DNA from: WHSW01 sp033856255
GTDB lineage: Bacteria > Actinomycetota > Thermoleophilia > Solirubrobacterales > 70-9
Length of the DNA: 64,000 nt
Direction of reading: 5' to 3'
Assembly: GCA_033856255.1 (NCBI GenBank)
Contig: JAWVFH010000004.1
Span: 84,627-148,626, forward strand
Positions 61,988 to 64,000 of the stretch are shown here, one piece after another. The notes beneath the pieces were generated by a model, which saw nothing but the letters and a program-made list of their open reading frames with translations, was not told the origin of the DNA and did not search any database. Within the stretch, counting starts at the first letter, position 1, and every line of letters starts with the position of its first letter. Made by a program: the position numbers and the translations under genes.

Positions 61988-62032
61988 CGAGGTTGCATTT
62001 GACCGCGTATAGCGCGGCTAAATGCAACCTCG
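61988..62032. terminator. Bidirectional hairpin terminator between the decarboxylase-like gene and livF
   Basis: CGAGGTTGCATTT (61988-62000) pairs with AAATGCAACCTCG (62020-62032). Inside, after two unpaired positions, CCGCG pairs with CGCGG around a TATAG loop. It is the main feature of the 256-base region 61794-62049 between two convergent genes; nothing else in that region looks coding. Confidence 0.7.
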
Positions 62033-62049
62033 ATCCCTTGAGACGCAGC

Positions 62050-62796
62050 TCAGGCTTTCGCGTTGTTCGCCCCGTGCGCTTCGGTCTCGAGATCCGAGGC
62101 GTCGCCGCCGGCGCTCGTCAGGTAGGCCTGCTCGACCTCGCCGATCCGGGTCCGGGCCTGCTCGCCGGTGAGGTCGAGGCCGACGCGGCCGCGGCGCATG
62201 ACGATCGCGTGGTCGGTGTAGTTGAGCGCCTTGTGGGCGTGCTGCTCCACCATGATCACCGCCGTCCCCTGCTCGTCGGCGGCTTTGCGGACCGCCGCCA
62301 GGAGGCGATCGACGACGAGCGGCGCCAGGCCGAGCGAGAGCTCGTCGGCCAGGAGCAGCCGCGGTTTGCGGCCGAGGGCGCGCGCCAGGGTCAGCATCTG
62401 CTGCTCGCCGCCGGAGAGGAGGCCGCCGCGGACGGTCATCCGCTTGCCGAGCTCGGGGAACAGGGCGATCGCTTCTTCGGCGTCGACGCCGCCGATCCGC
62501 AGGTTGTCCTTCAGGGTCATCGCCTTGAAGACCGAGCGCTCCTCGGTCACGTAGGACATGCCGTTGCGGGCGCGCTTGTAGAGCGGCGCGTTCTGCTTGA
62601 CGCCGGCGAACTCGACCTCGCCGGAGATCAGCGGCAGTTCGCCCGCCAGGGCCAGCATCGTCGTCGTCTTGCCGGCGCCGTTGGGGCCGAGCAAACAGAG
62701 GACTTCGCCAGGGTTGACGGCGAAGTTGAGGTCGTGGACGACGGGCTGTCCCGCGTAACCCGTGCACATCTCCTTGGCCGAGATCACCGGTTCCAT
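62050..62796 (-). CDS. livF: Branched-chain amino-acid-type ABC transporter ATPase (LivF-like)
   Basis: 248 residues. ABC ATPase motifs are Walker A LLGPNGAGKTTTMLALAG, signature RGGLLSGGEQQMLTLARALG, Walker B RLLLADELSLGLAPLVVDRL and the switch histidine in VIMVEQHAHKAL. The LSLGLAPLVV and short length are typical of LivF. The start overlaps the stop of the LivM/LivG-like gene by one base (TGATG). In catabolic regions such transporters often import aromatic or short-chain acids and not amino acids, so the cargo is open. Confidence 0.9.
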   Translation of the reverse strand: MEPVISAKEMCTGYAGQPVVHDLNFAVNPGEVLCLLGPNGAGKTTTMLALAGELPLISGEVEFAGVKQNAPLYKRARNGMSYVTEERSVFKAMTLKDNLRIGGVDAEEAIALFPELGKRMTVRGGLLSGGEQQMLTLARALGRKPRLLLADELSLGLAPLVVDRLLAAVRKAADEQGTAVIMVEQHAHKALNYTDHAIVMRRGRVGLDLTGEQARTRIGEVEQAYLTSAGGDASDLETEAHGANNAKA

Positions 62797-64000
62797 CAGG
62801 CACCCTCCTCCTGCCCGGCGATGCCGGCGGGCGGTTTCGCGACCGAGGCCGCGCTCGTGCGCGGCTCCTCTTCCTCACCGAGGTAGGCCGCGATCACAGC
62901 AGGGTCGTTGCGGACGTCGGCAGGTTTACCGGCGGCGATCTGGCGGCCGAAGTCGAGGACGACGAGCTCGTCGCAGACCGACATCACGAAGTTCATGTCG
63001 TGCTCGACCAGGAGCACGGCGATCCCCCACTCTTTCGCCAGCCTGCCGACCAGGTGCGCGAGCTCGGCCGTCTCGGCGTCGCCGAGGCCGGCCGCCGGCT
63101 CGTCGAGCAGCAGCACGCTCGACTCGGTCGCGACCGCCCGCGCCATCGCCAGCAGCCGCCGGCGCCCGTAGGGCAGGTCCTCCACCATGCGGTCGAGGTC
63201 GTCCTCGAGGTCGAACTCGCGGATCGTCGACAGCACCGTGTCCGGCAGTGGCACGTTGACCGGCCAGACGAGGTCGCGGGCGTAGGAGCCCATGTCGCGG
63301 GGGTCGCTCGCCGCGCGCAGGTTGTCGAGCACGGTCGAGTCCTCGAACAGCTCCAGCGACTGGAACGAGCGGCCCATCCCGGCGCGCGCCCGCTTCACCG
63401 CCGACCAGCGGCTGATGTCGACGCCATCGAGCATCAGCTGCGAACCGGGCGCCATTTTGGTGAAGCCGGTGACGGCGTCGATCAGCGAGGTCTTGCCGGC
63501 GCCGTTGGGCCCGATCAACCCCAGTACCTGGCCCGGCCTGACGGTCAGGGAGACGTTGTCGACCGCGGTCGTGCCGCCGTATTTGACGGTCAGGTCCTTG
63601 ACCTCGAGCGCCATGCTCTTCTCGACCCCGACGCCCTCCTTGCTCGGCTGCGGCAGGACCCGCCGCTGCGGCTCCTTCGGCCCCAAGAAAGGGATCAGCT
63701 TGCCCAGCTTCGAGCGCAGGAAGGCGATCTGCGCGATCTGCTCCTTGACGATCCCGTTCTGGTTGACGAGGACGAGCAGGACCAGCGAGACGCCGCCGAT
63801 CAGCGGGATGTACTTGCCGATGCCACTGTCGATCGAGTTCAGCAGCCGTTCCGAGAAGGCGCCCGGCGCCAGCGTCGCGCCGATCACCGGGCCGAACAGG
63901 TAGCCGATGCCGCCGATCATCGCGTAGGCGACCATCGTGATCGAGTTGAAGGAGCTGAATTCGGCGAAGTTGATCGAGGTGGTGCGGAAGGCGAGCAGGA
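62796..64000 (-). CDS. Fused LivM-type permease and LivG-type ATPase, 5' end beyond window
   Basis: At least 401 codons are in the window and the frame continues past the right edge. The visible N-terminal part is the end of a LivM-type permease: FRTTSINFAEFSSFNSITMV, AYAMIGGIGYLFGPVIGATL, YIPLIGGVSLVLLVLVNQNG. A linker follows, then a complete LivG-type ATPase with Walker A GLIGPNGAGKTSLIDAVTGF, FQSLELFEDSTVLDNL, signature VEDLPYGRRRLLAMARAVA, Walker B VLLLDEPAAGL and the switch VLLVEHDMNFVMSV. No in-frame stop separates the two, so they appear to be one polypeptide. Such permease-ATPase fusions are known in actinobacteria. Confidence 0.85.
   Translation of the reverse strand, partial: LLAFRTTSINFAEFSSFNSITMVAYAMIGGIGYLFGPVIGATLAPGAFSERLLNSIDSGIGKYIPLIGGVSLVLLVLVNQNGIVKEQIAQIAFLRSKLGKLIPFLGPKEPQRRVLPQPSKEGVGVEKSMALEVKDLTVKYGGTTAVDNVSLTVRPGQVLGLIGPNGAGKTSLIDAVTGFTKMAPGSQLMLDGVDISRWSAVKRARAGMGRSFQSLELFEDSTVLDNLRAASDPRDMGSYARDLVWPVNVPLPDTVLSTIREFDLEDDLDRMVEDLPYGRRRLLAMARAVATESSVLLLDEPAAGLGDAETAELAHLVGRLAKEWGIAVLLVEHDMNFVMSVCDELVVLDFGRQIAAGKPADVRNDPAVIAAYLGEEEEPRTSAASVAKPPAGIAGQEEGA

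Overview
The window is high-GC, densely packed DNA from an actinobacterium. Gene order, the heavy use of GTG/TTG starts and the many apparently leaderless genes fit a Thermoleophilia/Solirubrobacterales-like soil organism; that assignment is inference, because no rRNA or other marker is present. I see no tRNA, rRNA, CRISPR array, insertion sequence or prophage, and no gene-free gap longer than about 260 bases.

Left part (1-9.5 kb): a housekeeping block read leftwards: rpmE (L31), a DUF1385 membrane protein, prfA, prmC, tsaC, glyA, a DUF354 protein and the start of a WecA/MraY-like sugar-phosphate transferase cut by the window edge. This resembles the rpmE-prfA-prmC-sua5-rfe block that precedes the ATP synthase operon in other actinobacteria. 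Small rightward genes are inserted (an exported protein, a SnoaL-like protein, a Phd/YefM-like protein), and a universal stress protein and an alpha/beta hydrolase follow.

9.5-18.6 kb: electron-transfer flavoprotein genes (etfB, etfA and ETF-quinone oxidoreductase) behind an 18-bp palindromic operator. Then comes a two-subunit B12-dependent acyl-CoA mutase whose substrate residues are those of isobutyryl-CoA mutase rather than methylmalonyl-CoA mutase. A lone response regulator, a small membrane protein, an SGNH hydrolase, a lipoprotein and a nitroreductase are also here.

18.6-29.7 kb: acyl-CoA catabolism. It holds an acetoacetate-decarboxylase-like protein, two SDRs, a fatty acyl-CoA ligase, an EthD protein, an APH-type phosphotransferase, a TetR regulator, an acyl-CoA dehydrogenase, and biotin-dependent carboxylase alpha and beta subunits of methylcrotonyl-CoA type.

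29.7-33.3 kb: a single 1183-residue NACHT-LRR protein, a bacterial NLR-like candidate immune receptor, set between metabolic genes.

33.4-52.8 kb: a ketone/alcohol-type catabolic region. It has an epoxide hydrolase, SDRs, an acetone-carboxylase-like pair in which the alpha and gamma subunits are fused, and a divergent PucR/CdaR regulator. It also has a five-gene operon with a pyruvate-phosphate-dikinase-like protein lacking the PEP barrel, a second phosphohistidine-type swivel protein, a 490-residue protein of unknown family, a 205-residue partner and an MDR oxidoreductase. Similar TTTGTGG-N5-CCACAAA palindromes lie 54-65 bases upstream of three leftward units here, suggesting one regulon. The PPDK-like operon plus the carboxylase is the best candidate for an undescribed metabolic system; the NACHT gene is the best candidate for an undescribed defence gene.

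52.8-64 kb: a GAF/PucR regulator, an M20 peptidase, an SDR, a 2-oxoacid dehydrogenase E2 and divergent E1 alpha and beta genes (no E3), a FadR-type regulator overlapping a second acetoacetate-decarboxylase-like gene, and branched-chain amino-acid-type ABC transporter genes with a fused permease/ATPase cut by the right edge.
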